Assembly (NCBI GenBank): GCA_000310025.1
Contig: FN649726.1
Coordinates: 553,490-598,580 of the forward strand
DNA: 45,091 bases
Reading direction: 5' to 3'
Source: Ectocarpus siliculosus
Taxonomy: Eukaryota; Sar; Phaeophyceae; Ectocarpales; Ectocarpaceae
The position numbers were made by a program, and so were the translations under genes. Under the pieces are notes generated by a model that did not search any database, was not told the origin of the DNA, and was given only the letters and a program-made list of their open reading frames with translations. The stretch's first letter is position 1. Every line of letters starts with the position of its first letter. Positions 1 through 12,400 of the stretch are shown piece after piece.

Positions 1-260
1 TTAAAAATCCAATTTTTCCCCCGTTTCCAGGGGACCCCTTTCCAAACCAAAAAAAGGGCGCCCCTTTTTTTCCGGATGCAGGGGCCCTTTTGGTCAATTA
101 AAAAACAGGGGGCCCCCCCCCCCGGGTCCCTTAGGGGTTTCCCCCAAGGGGACTTCCCCCCCCCCCCCCAAAAATCCCCCCCTTTTTTTTTAGAGGCATC
201 CCCCCCCCCCCCCCGTGGGGGAAATTTCCCCCCCCCCCCCCCCCCCCCCCGCATCCCGGG
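1..260. other. Low-quality contig end
   Basis: This stretch is almost entirely runs of C, G, A and T of 4 to 20 bases. It looks like unreliable base calling at the end of a draft contig, so no gene is called. Open frames here only encode proline/glycine runs. Confidence 0.75.
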
Positions 261-1027
261 TGTATTGTCAGCGTTGCGAAGCACCGGAGATGGTCGTCGG
301 GGATTTAAACCATAGACCCACCCGGAATCTGTATTGCAGCGATCCAACATGCACGTAGTGGCAGAGGAAAGAGAGAGGTTGGTGAGTATCATCGTGTTGG
401 AGAACGAAGGACCGGTGGGACACAACCATGCAAGCCCAATCTCTCTAGCACCTCGTCGAGCGTGCATAACACATTGCGTGCGATTCAAGGGCATTGTAGA
501 ACAATTTCTGCGGAAGTTTAGGACAGCATAACTACCTGCTACGTGTTTCTAACTTACAACGTGGAAGGTACGAAACCGTCGTTGGTGATTGTTGTCTTGG
601 CGCGCGAGCACGCATGCGTTCGACGTGTCTTGAACAAGATTCTCCGAACCACCGTTAAGCGGGCCACCACAACTTCAACAAAGAGGACTAATACCTTAAC
701 CGAACGACATGGGGGTGGATGTGCTGTTGGGGCGAGCCTGGGATTCTTGACAGAAAAAATGTCCGGGACCACGATGCATCGTCGTTTTCGTTCCCTGCGA
801 AATCGGCGTGGGTACAAAACCCGATTCGTTTTGGTCTCGGGACCTACTTACTGCATCATCTGGGAGGTAAGGGTTGGACAGTTCCTGCTCCGGTGGCCAG
901 TGACGTCATCACCCACCCCCGAGAGAAGACGAAAGGAACAAAAATGACACGGAGACGCCGACAACAACGGGGGGGGGGGCGACCGGACGGCAGGTATTTG
1001 TCAAGGGTGGCCGGTCAGATTTCTCAC

Positions 1028-1238
1028 GCCTCGAATGAGACTATCACTGTTATTGTTATTGTCGTTGTTGTTGCTGTTGTGACTGCTGCTGCTCATCGTG
1101 TGTTTCGTCCATTATTTCCCTCGACGGGCGTCCGCCTCGAATGAGAGTATCGCTGTTCTTGTTGTTGTTGTTGTTGTTGCTGTTGTGACTGCTGCTGCTC
1201 ATCTTGTGTTTCGTCCATTATTTCCCTCGACGGGCGTC
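1028..1238. repeat. Tandem duplication, about 105 bp x 2
   Basis: Two adjacent copies (about 1028-1133 and 1134-1238) share GCCTCGAATGAGA, a GTT/GCT-rich stretch, then GTGTTTCGTCCATTATTTCC and CTCGACGGGCGTC. Copies differ mainly in the trinucleotide-rich middle. The duplication covers the last codons and proposed stop of the minus-strand gene at 1199-8233. Confidence 0.85.
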
Positions 1239-4200
1239 GGGGTGTAACTGACCACCGCCGGAGACGTCGGTGTTTCCAATCTCGACCCCTAAGTCAGAAG
1301 TCACGTCTGAAACAAGAAAAAAAGAGCATCAGCAAGCGTGGTCTGCGTCCTGCAACAAAACGTCTCTCAATCGAGAAAAAAAACGGCAGTGAGCAGGTTG
1401 AGGCCCATGGAGCACGCAGCACAGAGAGGACGAAGACCCGAACACCAAGACCAGCAGCAGCAGCAGCAGCAGCAAAGTAAAAACAGACTACCTCTTCAGA
1501 ACAAACAGAGGCACAGGAGTGCGCATGCACTACGGCAGACCCTTTGTGTCGCAGCGTCAGCCCTCACCGAGGACGGCCGCGGGGGCCCCGGGGCCGACGA
1601 AGGAGCGATGGAGTAGGTGTAGCCATTTCCACTGCTGCTGCTGTCGGTCCGCCCGCCACCGCCGCTGCCCCCCCCACGGGCCGATCCTGTTTCCCCTCCC
1701 GTGAGCACCCACGGGGGAAGCTGCGGGTGGTGCAATACAGAAACGAACAGGTGGCACGCGGGTATTCGAGCGGGCGGGTCGTTGGGTGGGGTGGGGGAAA
1801 TGGACAGGAGAGGGAGCTGTACACGCCTCCGCCAACCCGCGGAATGACGTTTCGCCATCCCATGAATTCTGGACGTCGGCGATTACACCTTTCTATGTCG
1901 GCACCATTCTGGGCGAACCAGCCGGGGTCACGCGTGGGGAAGGCCACCTAGGAGGTTGTTCTCCGCTTTCTTGTTTCGACGCTTGCCTTGATTATTGTCG
2001 CGAAAAGGATCCACCCGTTCCTTTCCCTCGTCGACTGTGAAGTCAAGTTCTTGCGTACAGTTCATACGAAAGTATTGTCTTCCACAACTGTTTGGTCATA
2101 TTGAGGGATGAAAACAGTTTGTGTGACTCCACCGGGATTCGAGCCTACGTCCCACACGCCAGAAGATTGCGACGTAATCTACTGAGCCACTTTTCTTAGT
2201 ACTACACCAAGGCATCAATATCCATCTGCCTGAAAGGGACTAATACGCGAACGAACCACAAGGTGGCACCAGGTGTGGTGGAACACTATATTATATTGGG
2301 ACAGGAAGAACACAAAGCAACAACAAACAAACAAACAAACAAACAAACAACCAAGCAACACTCACACCAACGGACAACCAAAAAAATGTCAACATGCAAA
2401 CAAACAAAGAGATGAAGGGAGTTACACACAAACCTCGTTGGTCGAGGTGGTCGAATGCGCCGAGGCGGGTGGAGTGGGTCCTGGTGGCACCGATGAGCGA
2501 GACCTTCTCCTGCCGAAGCTAGGGAGGTACCCTAGGACCTTCTTCATGCTCATGCCACCGCTGCCGTCGCCGCCCCTACCGCTGGCGACGCTGTCGCTGC
2601 CCTGGCGTCGTCGAGAGAGAGCCCTCCTCGTGCTGCGGACGGAACAGATAGCGCCAAGTGGCCAGAGCGCGGCGATGACATTTTCTCGCTGTGTCTTTTC
2701 GTTTCTTGCGTGCTATTCTTCCAACAAGGACACGCGTCTGGCGCTAAAGATTGAATGGAGGTAGCCAAACGACGTCGATACGCATCCGTTTACATTTCAG
2801 CCGGGCATGCATTATCGCTGCAGCGGTATCATGAACTATCCTTGACCCAGCACTTTCAGGAAAAGAGCGAGTACGTTGATTCATAGAGAACGCGTCAAAC
2901 GATGTACACGGTGATTCGTTGACATTCCGTCCGTTTTGTCTCATCTAGATTGCTTCTCATCTTGATTTCGTACAGGTCGGCTCGTTTCCGTTTCTCGCGT
3001 CTGTTGTACTGTTGAAGCATACGAACAATGTTCTGTTTGAATTGATTACTATTTCTTGACTCTGCAGGGTCAGATAGCACGGCGGTAGAACGAGCTGCCA
3101 TGGATATCCGCAGGAGGTGCGTCAGCATCACTCGCAGCCTGGAAACATTGGGACTGTTGCAGGCGAGCTCGGTGTTTCTCCCATTCCCTCGAGATGGGTC
3201 GAAGGGCGTGCAATACGGGGTAGCATTGTCTTAGAGGCTAAAAAAGAACCAGCGTCGATATTGCTGTGTTAGGGCCAAACAATTAATATGGCCCGTGTCG
3301 CCCTTGTACGTGGCCGGTGGACTCGCGAGACACAGATGTAGCATTCAAGTTGGTTCATATCGATCCAAATCTAGTGTCGCGTGCCCGGTCCGAGGCCGGC
3401 CAAAATCCGGTGGCTAAACGCCGACTAGTGCAGGAACCACGAGCTGCTGTTGTACCGCTAGGAAAAAAGAGACCCTTCTATGGAGTTTGTTTTCTGCGAT
3501 AACTCGATTCCAGTTTTGCACGGCGAGGTGTTGCCGAAAGCCGCGTTCCAAGTGTGTGTCGTCGTCGTTACCGATAAAACTGACGGGGGGGGTGTCCAGC
3601 ATCAAGGCGAAGAAGTACGTCACCCCCATCCAAAACTTGTTCGGCAGCCAACCGGTAAAAATAGCGTCACCAGAGGAACGCGTGTTGCCCATGTCCCCTT
3701 CACCCGGCAGGAGAACGAGGGAAATCCGTCCACCCGCGCAAACCCACATCACAATAAACAAACGGCTGAGCACAGCCAACCATGAGACTAACGTACAATC
3801 ATATTACACATACGAACTAATGGTTTGTACGGACAAACCAAAGGGGCGGGTGGTGATGGCGTGGCTCACCTAGAGGAGGTAGCCCTTGGTCTTCCGATGC
3901 CGCCCAAGTCGTCGTCGGAAACGAAGGGTTCTGCGCCCGGGCTGGTCTCCTCGCCCCGTCTGGCTCCGCCGGAAGAGCGCTTGTTAGATGCCGGCAGAGG
4001 TATCGCTGCACAAATAAGAAAAGCAAATAATGGCGTTTTTCCGAATCGAGAGAACACCCACCCCCGTCAAAGGTCTTGCGAATCGCAAATAATTGCATCG
4101 ACCGCGCTAACCTGCTGATGGCCAATGAAAAGATTTCAGTCTTAGGGCGGCGGCTGAAAACAGAAAATGTCATGATCTGGGACCCAGTGAGGGTGTGCGT

Positions 4201-6722
4201 GTGCGTGTGGTTCAATGCAAGTGGTGCGTGAAAACGAAAACGTTGGCTTGTTCTGAGAAGTATTTGAAGAATCATCTCCTCATTGCATCAAGATAGCGGT
4301 ACCATTGTTCAATTGCCTCCTCTCCACGAAGCTGAGAGAACACCAACCGATAACCTACTGCTTTGTCGCCTGTTTTCGTTCCCATACGAGAGTGTTGGCC
4401 TACCCATCCCCAGGCTCTTTTCTAGGGATAGGCAGCGGTGCTCGTCAGCTAAACACTCGTTGTCCTTTCTACCGATGGATCTGGTTTAAATCGTTCTGCT
4501 CGGTAAGGTGGGCAGGTGCATAGGTCGGCCACACCTTATAACGCCTGTGAAGGAAGAAACAACAAAACCTTGTGCTTTTTTTTTAGCGAGGCAACGGGGA
4601 TGATCACCGTGGATCCCCTCGCTCTCGCTCTCGTGGTATGTCACAGAAATTAATGTATCGTGAGTGCGAGAGAGGTAAATGGGGAAGCCTCACCATCGTC
4701 GGGGTAAAGGTTCCCGGCCCATTTCTGCACCCTACTAGTGTGAAGCCGAGCGCGTATATGAGTGTCTCCGATGCCCTCCATCTTGAGCATGAGGAATGAC
4801 GCCTTGTATTTGGTCGCGCCCATGTTCCGTAGACCCGGTGAGGATCTATGTCAGTCATGAAGGGGGGGAGGGGTCGCATTCATGTGTTGCATGTCTTAGT
4901 TGTCAGACCACTGACAACGCGACGTCGATTTGTCGGAGCACTGCTGTTCCCACAAGACAGATCACCGATGGCCAATCGTTCGTTCCTACTTCTCCAACGG
5001 TTGTTCAACATCGTCCGTTCCTGCTTCGACAAAGGTGGTTCAACAATGTTTTCTGTCCTATCGATATCGCTTCTTGGGGGAGGCTCAATATCACGCGTAG
5101 TCGTGTTCTTGACGCTATCGACCCCGGAATCTTCCGTGTCAAAACGTGCTATTCTGCCACGGCCACAAGGCGGATCGACGTGTAATACCGTAGTTACTGC
5201 TGTTGAGTAGGTGCGCAGCGAGGACAACTCGGAGTCCTCCCGTAGGTGCCGTTGTTGGTTTGGCGTATTGAAGGAGAACATGGGCATGATCAAAATCAAG
5301 CCAAGGGGCGTCACCCAACCGAACTAGAAACCGTGCTGCCGGTTTCGCAGACACCACAAGGACTAACAGAAATAGCGAGAGTTGCAGTCAGTCGTGCTTG
5401 TGGATAGAAAACCAGGGTTAAACAAATTTGTGTCGTGGTACGTGACAATGGGTGACGTTTTTCAACAAACAACAGCAGCAGCAGCAGCAGCAGAAACAAT
5501 GCCAACTACTGGTAACAAGCACTGAGGAAGGAGAGGCACTTGCGAGAAAGAGGAGAAGCGGTCGAGCTCGCGGATGTAGCAGTTTCCCACCAGCCCCGTG
5601 CCGTTTCCCGAACCGTGAAACATAACGGTGTCGAAATCGTTTGAAAACCTAGTCGAAGAGAAAGCAACAAGGTACAATTGGGGGGGGGCGGGGGGGGGTA
5701 CCGCTGTTCACCGGTACCGGAATCGGGGTGCGAATGGATAGCTGCTGCCGATGAGAACAAATGACCGGGCGCCACACCTACGCGCAGAATTCCAAGTTTA
5801 CCGGCCATCGGAGATTGCCCGCCAACGCGAAACGTGCCAGGGTGCTGTTCAGCTTATATGTGCTCTTTCGGGTGCCCTCGAGGCAACGCACAGCAGATGC
5901 GGTGTGTGAGTATCGTGCTTGCAAGCGCGGCGTCTGCCCCTGAGCGATCCTTGGTAATGGTCCTGTTTCGATGAAGTGGCTTGACATATCTCGAATGGGG
6001 GTGAATGACAATAAGCCAACCTACCAGCCCGCCCTCGTCAGCACGACCTTAACCCCATGGCCAACATCACTACGTTCGCGGACCCCGCTATTGCAGAGGA
6101 AACGAATTGCCGGTGCCAGCCATGGAACGGATGGATCGAGCCGTTAGACACACGCCCATGAATACATTGAGGGCCTACGACGGCGCCAAAACTCCCCCCG
6201 GCGGCGAGCCACCGTCCTCACCTGCACGTCATGACCACAGCCACCTGGTTCGCTCCTTCGTTGCGCTTGTACTTTCCCGAGATCTGACCGAGCCATGATG
6301 TCCGCCGCCACCACAGCCGCCGCCGCGGCCGAACACAGCAATAGGGAGTTCACGAACAGGGTGGTGAAGAAAGCAAATTCGCAGCACTTTACACGAGCGA
6401 GAAAACGTTAGGGCGCGCACCCTCTCACGAAAAAAACTACCGAAAGGGCAGAAAAGGGGGGGCAGGGAGCAGGTAGGTGTGGACACAAGAACCACTGGAC
6501 GGATACTTCATGAAAATCTGTTTACGTTGGAGGGAGGGTGTTAAGTGGGAACAACATATCCATCGATAGTACAACTGTTGACAGGTTTGTAGCCCGAACT
6601 GGGTTTTTGCCGTGGTTCGAGGTAAGATATTTTGGAGATGAAGGCAATACTTCCAAGAGTATAAAGAGGAAGAGCAGAGCAGCAACAACAGCAGCACCAG
6701 CACCACCAGCACCACCAACACG

Positions 6723-6753
<31 letters not shown>

Positions 6754-8233
6754 GCACGAATTCCAGCATCTTCTGCAACGGTGAAAACGTAAACAACAGC
6801 GAAAGGACTAACCTTGCAAGCCTTCCGACCTTCCTCGAACCCCACTCCATAGACAGCTCCTTCCCTGAACCGGAGGTACATGTGCTGCACAACCTCGTAC
6901 CGCCCGCCGCTTGGTTGGTACGTCACTGTCGCGACAGACCGTGTTAGGATAGGAAGGGGTGTAGGAAGAGGTGAAGCATTCAGGTCTACACGACTACGTT
7001 CACGAATTTGTGTGCGAAGAGAGGTCGGAGGGCGGTGGGGGCGTCCCTGTTGTCCTGAACGGACCGACAGGGGGATCGGCGTTGGATATGGAGCGCATGC
7101 AAAGGCTCGGCGAATGAGATGTCAAGCAAACTGCCGACGCCAGACGCTCCGCGTATGTACATATCTGGTCGCCTGCGCCATTCTTCCTGTCGGTCAAAAC
7201 GTTTTCACGCAAACCGCACTGTTTTCCCTTTTCACCAGGACGTTTATCCTTCCTGCCAGGCAACCGCGTTCATTGACGGAAACGGCGTTCCATTCCGTTT
7301 TTGTCACGCGCGTTCATTCCGCTCGCGTTCTTCGCGTTTGCGGGGTTAAGTATCATCCCTCTTATATACCTGGTAAAGGTTGCCTGCGAGGTTCACAATT
7401 GTTATCTTCCGGTATCCTGTGGCTTTCCTCACAGACACAAAACACGGTTGGTTCTGGTCGCGTGCCTGGCCGGGCTAGCCCGCAGTACAGGCATCTCGTT
7501 TCACTCCTTTCACTCCTTTCACTCCGTGTGCGTCGTCGTTCACTCCATCTTCGCAAGTGGTGATTTGACGCAACAGCCAAACTCGTCGTTTCCAGCTTCA
7601 TGGAACTAGCTGCTGGTGTGCCATGTTTATCTGCACTCTGGCGTATATTCTACATAACAGAGATGATACAATATTGTTTGTAGCCCGTCGCATGTACTGC
7701 TTCTACACATGAACATATTCAGATGCATAAATAGAAAATACATATCTGGCACTACATACAATGTAAAGTGTGGTATGTACTGGGTTGCACGTACCGATCC
7801 AATTGGCCTCTTCATCCAGAACGAGCACGTCCGTTCTTATCGGGTCCTCGTATTTGTTGACGAAAAGCTTGGGCGGGTTGCGAGGGTCAACCGTTTTCAA
7901 AAACCTTGAACTGCGCATATAATAAGTGGTGGTGGGTGTTGTACGCGAGAAACGAAGGGCGGCGCGGGCGTTGCGTTCTGAGGGTTCTGCGGTTCGGTTC
8001 AAAGCGGAAGCCTGGGTGAGGCTGTGGATAAACACGCACCATCTATACTGTCCCTTCGATAAGGGTGTCTACCAACAACACACAAAATACCACACATACC
8101 GAGTCTCGTGCTGGAATTGGTTTGGTTCCCCCGTGCGTGCTCGCACGCGATAACGTGCCGAGTCTCTTGCCGCTGCCGCCGAATATCGGGGCACTGGCGT
8201 ACAGGCCACGTCGAACGCGCCCGAAGTTTTCAT
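1199..8233 (-). CDS. Unrecognised nine-exon protein, about 384 aa
   Basis: Exons on the minus strand: 8233-8100, 7910-7795, 6925-6813, 6283-6222, 4845-4694, 4005-3870, 2632-2434, 1720-1568, 1288-1199. All borders are GT..AG and every junction keeps phase, which supports the model strongly. The first about 200 residues look folded, with motifs such as FLKTVDPRNPPKLFVNKYED, GAVYGVGFEEGRKACK and RLHTSRVQKWAGNLYPDD. The last about 180 are rich in Ser, Pro, Arg, Gly and Thr and probably disordered. I do not recognise the family. The start ATG at 8233 follows an in-frame TGA two codons upstream, so it is a reasonable start, but an upstream exon is not excluded. Intron 4 carries the recurrent 3'-end element just before its acceptor. 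Exon 7 could instead begin at 3765 (see rejected items). Confidence 0.62.
1998..2195 (-). mobile_element. tRNA-headed SINE-like repeat, copy 1
   Basis: On the minus strand 2195-2117 carries an A-box-like TGGCTCAGTAG and a B-box-like GGCTCGAATCC at tRNA spacing. About 100 bp further 3' is a block containing TTTCCCTCGTC on the plus strand (1998-2034). The same two blocks in the same order and spacing recur at 22317-22508. The tRNA acceptor stem does not close, so this is not a working tRNA gene. No target-site duplication was established. Confidence 0.5.
2318..2352. repeat. (ACAA)n microsatellite
   Basis: Tandem ACAA/CAAA units just outside the exon at 2434-2632, in the intron that follows it on the minus strand. 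Confidence 0.8.
4876..4922 (-). repeat. Recurrent intron 3'-end element, copy 1
   Basis: On the minus strand it reads GTCAGTGGTCTGACAACTAA, then GACATGCA, then ATGAATGCGACCCC and a C tract. The 3' splice site of the exon at 4845 follows 31 bp downstream. It is related to copies in five introns of the TRAPPC10 gene. Confidence 0.7.
5002..5045. repeat. Imperfect direct repeat in an intron
   Basis: TTGTTCAACATCGTCCGTTCCTGCTTCGAC is followed by GTGGTTCAACAATG, giving short related units. An open frame of 144 codons crosses this interval on the minus strand, but it lacks splice borders fitting its neighbours and is read as intronic. Confidence 0.4.
6660..6752. repeat. CAA/CAC/CAG trinucleotide tract
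   Basis: Imperfect array of AGC, ACA, CCA and CAA units in the intron between the exons at 6813-6925 and 6222-6283. Predicted poly-Thr/Ala or poly-Val reading frames here are by-products of the repeat. Confidence 0.8.
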
Positions 8234-9035
8234 CCTTCATACTGATTGGGTACATCGTCGGGCATTCCGTTGCAGGTTTCTACTCTAGCCCACTCCGCCA
8301 CCACAGGCGATCGGCAACGATCATGCCACTACTGCAGCAGCCCCAACCCCGACAACAGGTGAGGGCTTGGTTGGTGTGCATTGGGAAAGCTCTGTTGTTT
8401 TTTCAGTAGATCGTTTGCACACATTTTGCAACTCTATGAATTCATTGCTAACCTATCCCAGACGCTTATGTATCTGGGTATGTAGACTAAGTAGTCTACA
8501 GTAGTGTGTTTTTTTTAATGAAGAAAACTGAGGGAAGAAATTAATTGTTTAATGAATCTCTTGGCTACGCGGGGAAAGTAAACGTTCGCGACTTCTCTTT
8601 AGCAGGAAAGACACGAACACAGCAGCAGCAAGAGACCAGAAGAATGAGTGGCGGTTGGCGTAGGAGCGGACACAGTGTGCGTGCTACGACAACCAGCACG
8701 GTCGTCGTCTTGGCTGCTACCAAAGCTTAGCATGATGTGCCACAGGATAGACTAGTAGACTTAAGTAGTCGCTGGTGGGGTTGTATTCAACCCACGCGCA
8801 TATGTTAGTATACATGCAGGGGAGGTGCATGTACTTGGGTATCGTGCCGAGCATCCTGGAGTTGTAATCTTGAACCTGACGATTTCTTCCTCGCATGACT
8901 GCACCTGAAACGTTCGTATCGCTTCTCTAGTCTTCTACTGCTGGCTGCTGTAGTCTGGATATTATGCTCTGCACTGATTCTCTCGCTAAAACGGCCATCA
9001 CCATCACCATCTTCTGCAGCAAGCAGCAGCAGTCA

Positions 9036-9068
9036 ACAGCAACAACAACAACAACAACAACAACAACA
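9036..9068. repeat. (CAA)n microsatellite
   Basis: About ten CAA units. It lies just downstream, on the minus strand, of a short open stretch (9067-9170) reading FEILRDRGPTDERKLQ with a possible GT donor after CAGCAG. That exon-like piece could not be joined in phase to either neighbouring gene. Confidence 0.75.
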
Positions 9069-9417
9069 TCGTCTTGCTTGTGGCCCACCTGCTGGGCCAT
9101 TTGAAGCTTTCGCTCGTCGGTGGGTCCTCTGTCCCGCAGTATTTCGAACAGCAGCAGAACACTGCACAACGCGGGGGTCGTACAACATGAAAGCGTAGGG
9201 CAGGTCCATGTAACAGCAATCAGGAGAAGGTGTGATGTCCACCAGGGGAAATGACAGGGCGACACACGAACGCCAACGATCACCGTTTTCGTGATGAAAC
9301 CAACAACCTCATTGTTACAACGAAGACTTCATACACTTGCGGGAATATAGAAGTATGTACAGTAGTACCATTTATGTACGGACAACGACAAGAATGGGCA
9401 CTGCCTCGATGGCTTAA

Positions 9418-12400
9418 TTAATCCGTCTCTTTGGCAGTTATTATTTCAGGAACATTGCAGCTGAAATTTTGTCCTTGACTGTCAGCAAAGGAGTGAAACG
9501 ACAACTCAATCTTGCGTACGGACGGCGTACACATTGCGTTCCAGTAGGCTTCCAAAAACGGAGATGCCCCCAGAGGTACACCCTGTAGGCACATGACATA
9601 GAAATCGGATGGGTGGTCTCTATAGACCTACACACCATAGATAGGCTGTGGTTGCATTTCGTTGACCCAGTACTTCATTTAATCTTTCTGCCAGCGTCGT
9701 TGAGGGCCCGCAAGTGTGCACACGTGTACAATCCACGTCCAATACGTCCAACATCCCGACGATGCGGCAGGCGTCAGTGATAAATCTGTCTTCCACTCAG
9801 AAAATAATCAAGGCATCTTCTAGAACTACAGATGAGAGGGCGGGCGAACACGGACTAACTTCTTTGCAACCACGAGGGCATTGCATGCCCTACGATTAAA
9901 AGGGTGTCACACACAAAACGCCCGACCAGTACCTAACACATATCATCTGCACCTTCCCAACATAACATATATGAGACACACAAGACAGCTACCAAACTGT
10001 CGCAGGGGAGATGTCCCTATATGCTGTCTGGGAAATCGTAGACATACAGGTACTTTCTGACGCTATGAATCCATTGCTAATCTGTCTCAGACTCTTTTCT
10101 ATGATAGAGATGGTTTCGTTGTGTCATATTAAGAAAAATAAAAAAAACAGAACCGGCACATCAAGAGGAGGAATCGATAGTACGCCTACCTGTGCCTTCG
10201 CCTTGTTTCCCGACGGGTTTTAGTCCCTTGAACGAAACGTGCTTCAAGATGTAGTCTACACGATGAAATAAAGTCTACATCCCGCGGCGCCGGCAACTAC
10301 TTTCTGGTCAATACTCCGAGTAGATAGTGATCACCACAGACCAGAAAAGGCTATCTCTACGCGGACGGCACAGAAACCTAGTGAGTGTGCAACATTCGAC
10401 ACATAACCTCTGAATTATTTCCGTATCTACAACGGATGCAGCCCAGAAAAAGAACAGGGCAGGCCGTACCCAAGCATCGAGCCTTATGCCATGTATGGCT
10501 CGGAAGAGGTGATACGACTACATACAGCGTCGAGTTTTTTTTTTTTTGGCATCAAGGTCAGGGAGTCCATCCGAAGCAGCATTGTTGGCAGCACTTTTCG
10601 ACCAACAACACCTAAGGGGGTGGAGGTCAATCCTCTTCCCCGACCTTGTAGTTTATCTGGGAAAGGAGCGTCTTCAGGGATCGAGGATCGGATATCGTGT
10701 GAAATTTGGGAAAAGTCGAGTCACACACGCATTTTCTTCAAACAAATGGCGGAACTTGCTTGTTTGTCGAGGAACTTTTGTGCACAAGTACGGCCTCATG
10801 AAAGGCGACCTGCACCACTGTTGGGGCTTTTACACTGTAGGTTCTTCCACGCCAACCCACCCTCTCCAATGGGCAACATAAGCGCCGGCGCATGGTGCCC
10901 CATGTCAACCGCCCAAAAGGCACTGGAGGAGCGGGCAGTAGTGCAGGAAGATCACACACGCACGCGTGCACGCGTTGGAGGTACGCATACTGTTGTAGAC
11001 CGCATATATATGTAGGATTATTGGCGGCATGGTCTCCAAATGCTCGGTGCTTCCTGTGGTGCCTGTCCCTGTTCATGTCATGGTATGTATGTTTGCCAAA
11101 CGATGCACACGCCAGAACGACTCTGGACGATGACCAAGTTTCCGCATCTAGTTCACCTGTGCTGTCTTTCCCTTACCTCAAAACCAACTCAAGAGGTAAA
11201 AAAGCGAGCCCCAAGTGGAACACTTGTAGCAACAAACGTAGCACCTGTAGACTGTAGTCCCGACATGACTATAGACTATCTGACGTTGCCACCTGCCCAA
11301 CACTCCGACCCTGGGTAAAGCGCGCGTTTGCCATTAAACTGGTAAGTAAGCCAGATGAATTGCGGATGCACGACAACCAACTACTGAGCTGAGGAGAAGG
11401 TGCGGCCACAGCAAGAACATCACACACGCTTCTCACCGGCATCATCACACGCAAGGCATGCCTACGAGTAAATACCAACGGACTCGGGAGCGAAACAGCC
11501 GACGGGAACACAGACAAACACGGCGAGTGTAGGATGTTCGAAGGTGCCGAAACACAGACCGGAACGTTTCGAACTTGAAGGCAACGACAACTAACCACAC
11601 TTGCGTTCGCTGCAACGAGATGTTGTTGCTCCCACTCACCGCACATGGCCAGCAACCCGGCACCGACGAAAACCGCCAGGGCGAACGAAGGCAACTCCAC
11701 TCCAAAGACATTTACGGTGTCTGGGACGAACGGCACCAAGAACATGTTGCTGTGCTTGTCCCTCGGTCGAGGGTTTAGTGTGCTAAATGGTTGGGTTCTC
11801 AAGGACCGTGGGGGGCGCTAGAAGGAGTGGATTTTCGTGATGCTCTGATGCACACCAACGCTGCCAGTGGTCCGCATTAATGCATGAATCCATGACGTAC
11901 CGTAATATCGATAGATCGATTGGCGGATTCAGTTTTCTCCTCTGCGCCTCACACGCGAATGATCGAACGCGGCTTGATCTCGCTGACATAGGACTCGCCT
12001 TCAGCAAAAACACGTGACGACGCACACATTAGAAGGAGCGATGCAGAGTTGCCTCACCTTCCCACATAAGCTAGAAGGAGAAGCAACCAACCTCAACCGC
12101 AGTAGGCGATCATAGAAACATGAATCTCCGTGATCTCCGAAACGGGGGGTGTCTCCTGACAGTCCCATGTTGATGCATTTCAAATATCAATATTTTTTGT
12201 ACCATCAAACACAACAGCAGTATTGCTGCCCCGTTACCATACAGTGACCTGAGCCTGCCGTCGAACGTGCGCGCGGGACATACATCCTCACCTTAGATGG
12301 GGGTTAACCACTTCAAACTCGTATTATTGGCATCCACGAATACACATAGACTTCGCACCGACAGACCGGAAGTTCGTCCGTCTGGCACATGTGCCCCAAA

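Noticed and set aside
2117-2195. Functional tRNA genes here and at 22,430-22,508
   Set aside because: The A and B boxes are present, but no 3' strand pairs with the 5' acceptor strand and the arms are imperfect; SINE-like remnants fit better.
3068-3655. Possible plus-strand exon pair (3068-3116 and 3602-3655)
   Set aside because: Splice borders and phase agree, but no start, end or further exon was found, and it opposes the well-phased minus-strand gene.
3414-3779. Minus-strand frame with membrane-like sequence (GDAIFTGWLPNKFWMGVTYF), faintly recalling PAP2-type enzymes
   Set aside because: It could begin at an acceptor at 3765 in phase with exon 6, but its end cannot be joined in phase to the exon at 2632, and the plus strand over the same DNA is equally coding-like. 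Left as an alternative, not called.
4880-5314. 144-codon minus-strand frame
   Set aside because: It overlaps the recurrent intronic element and internal repeats and has no borders that fit neighbouring exons; read as intron.
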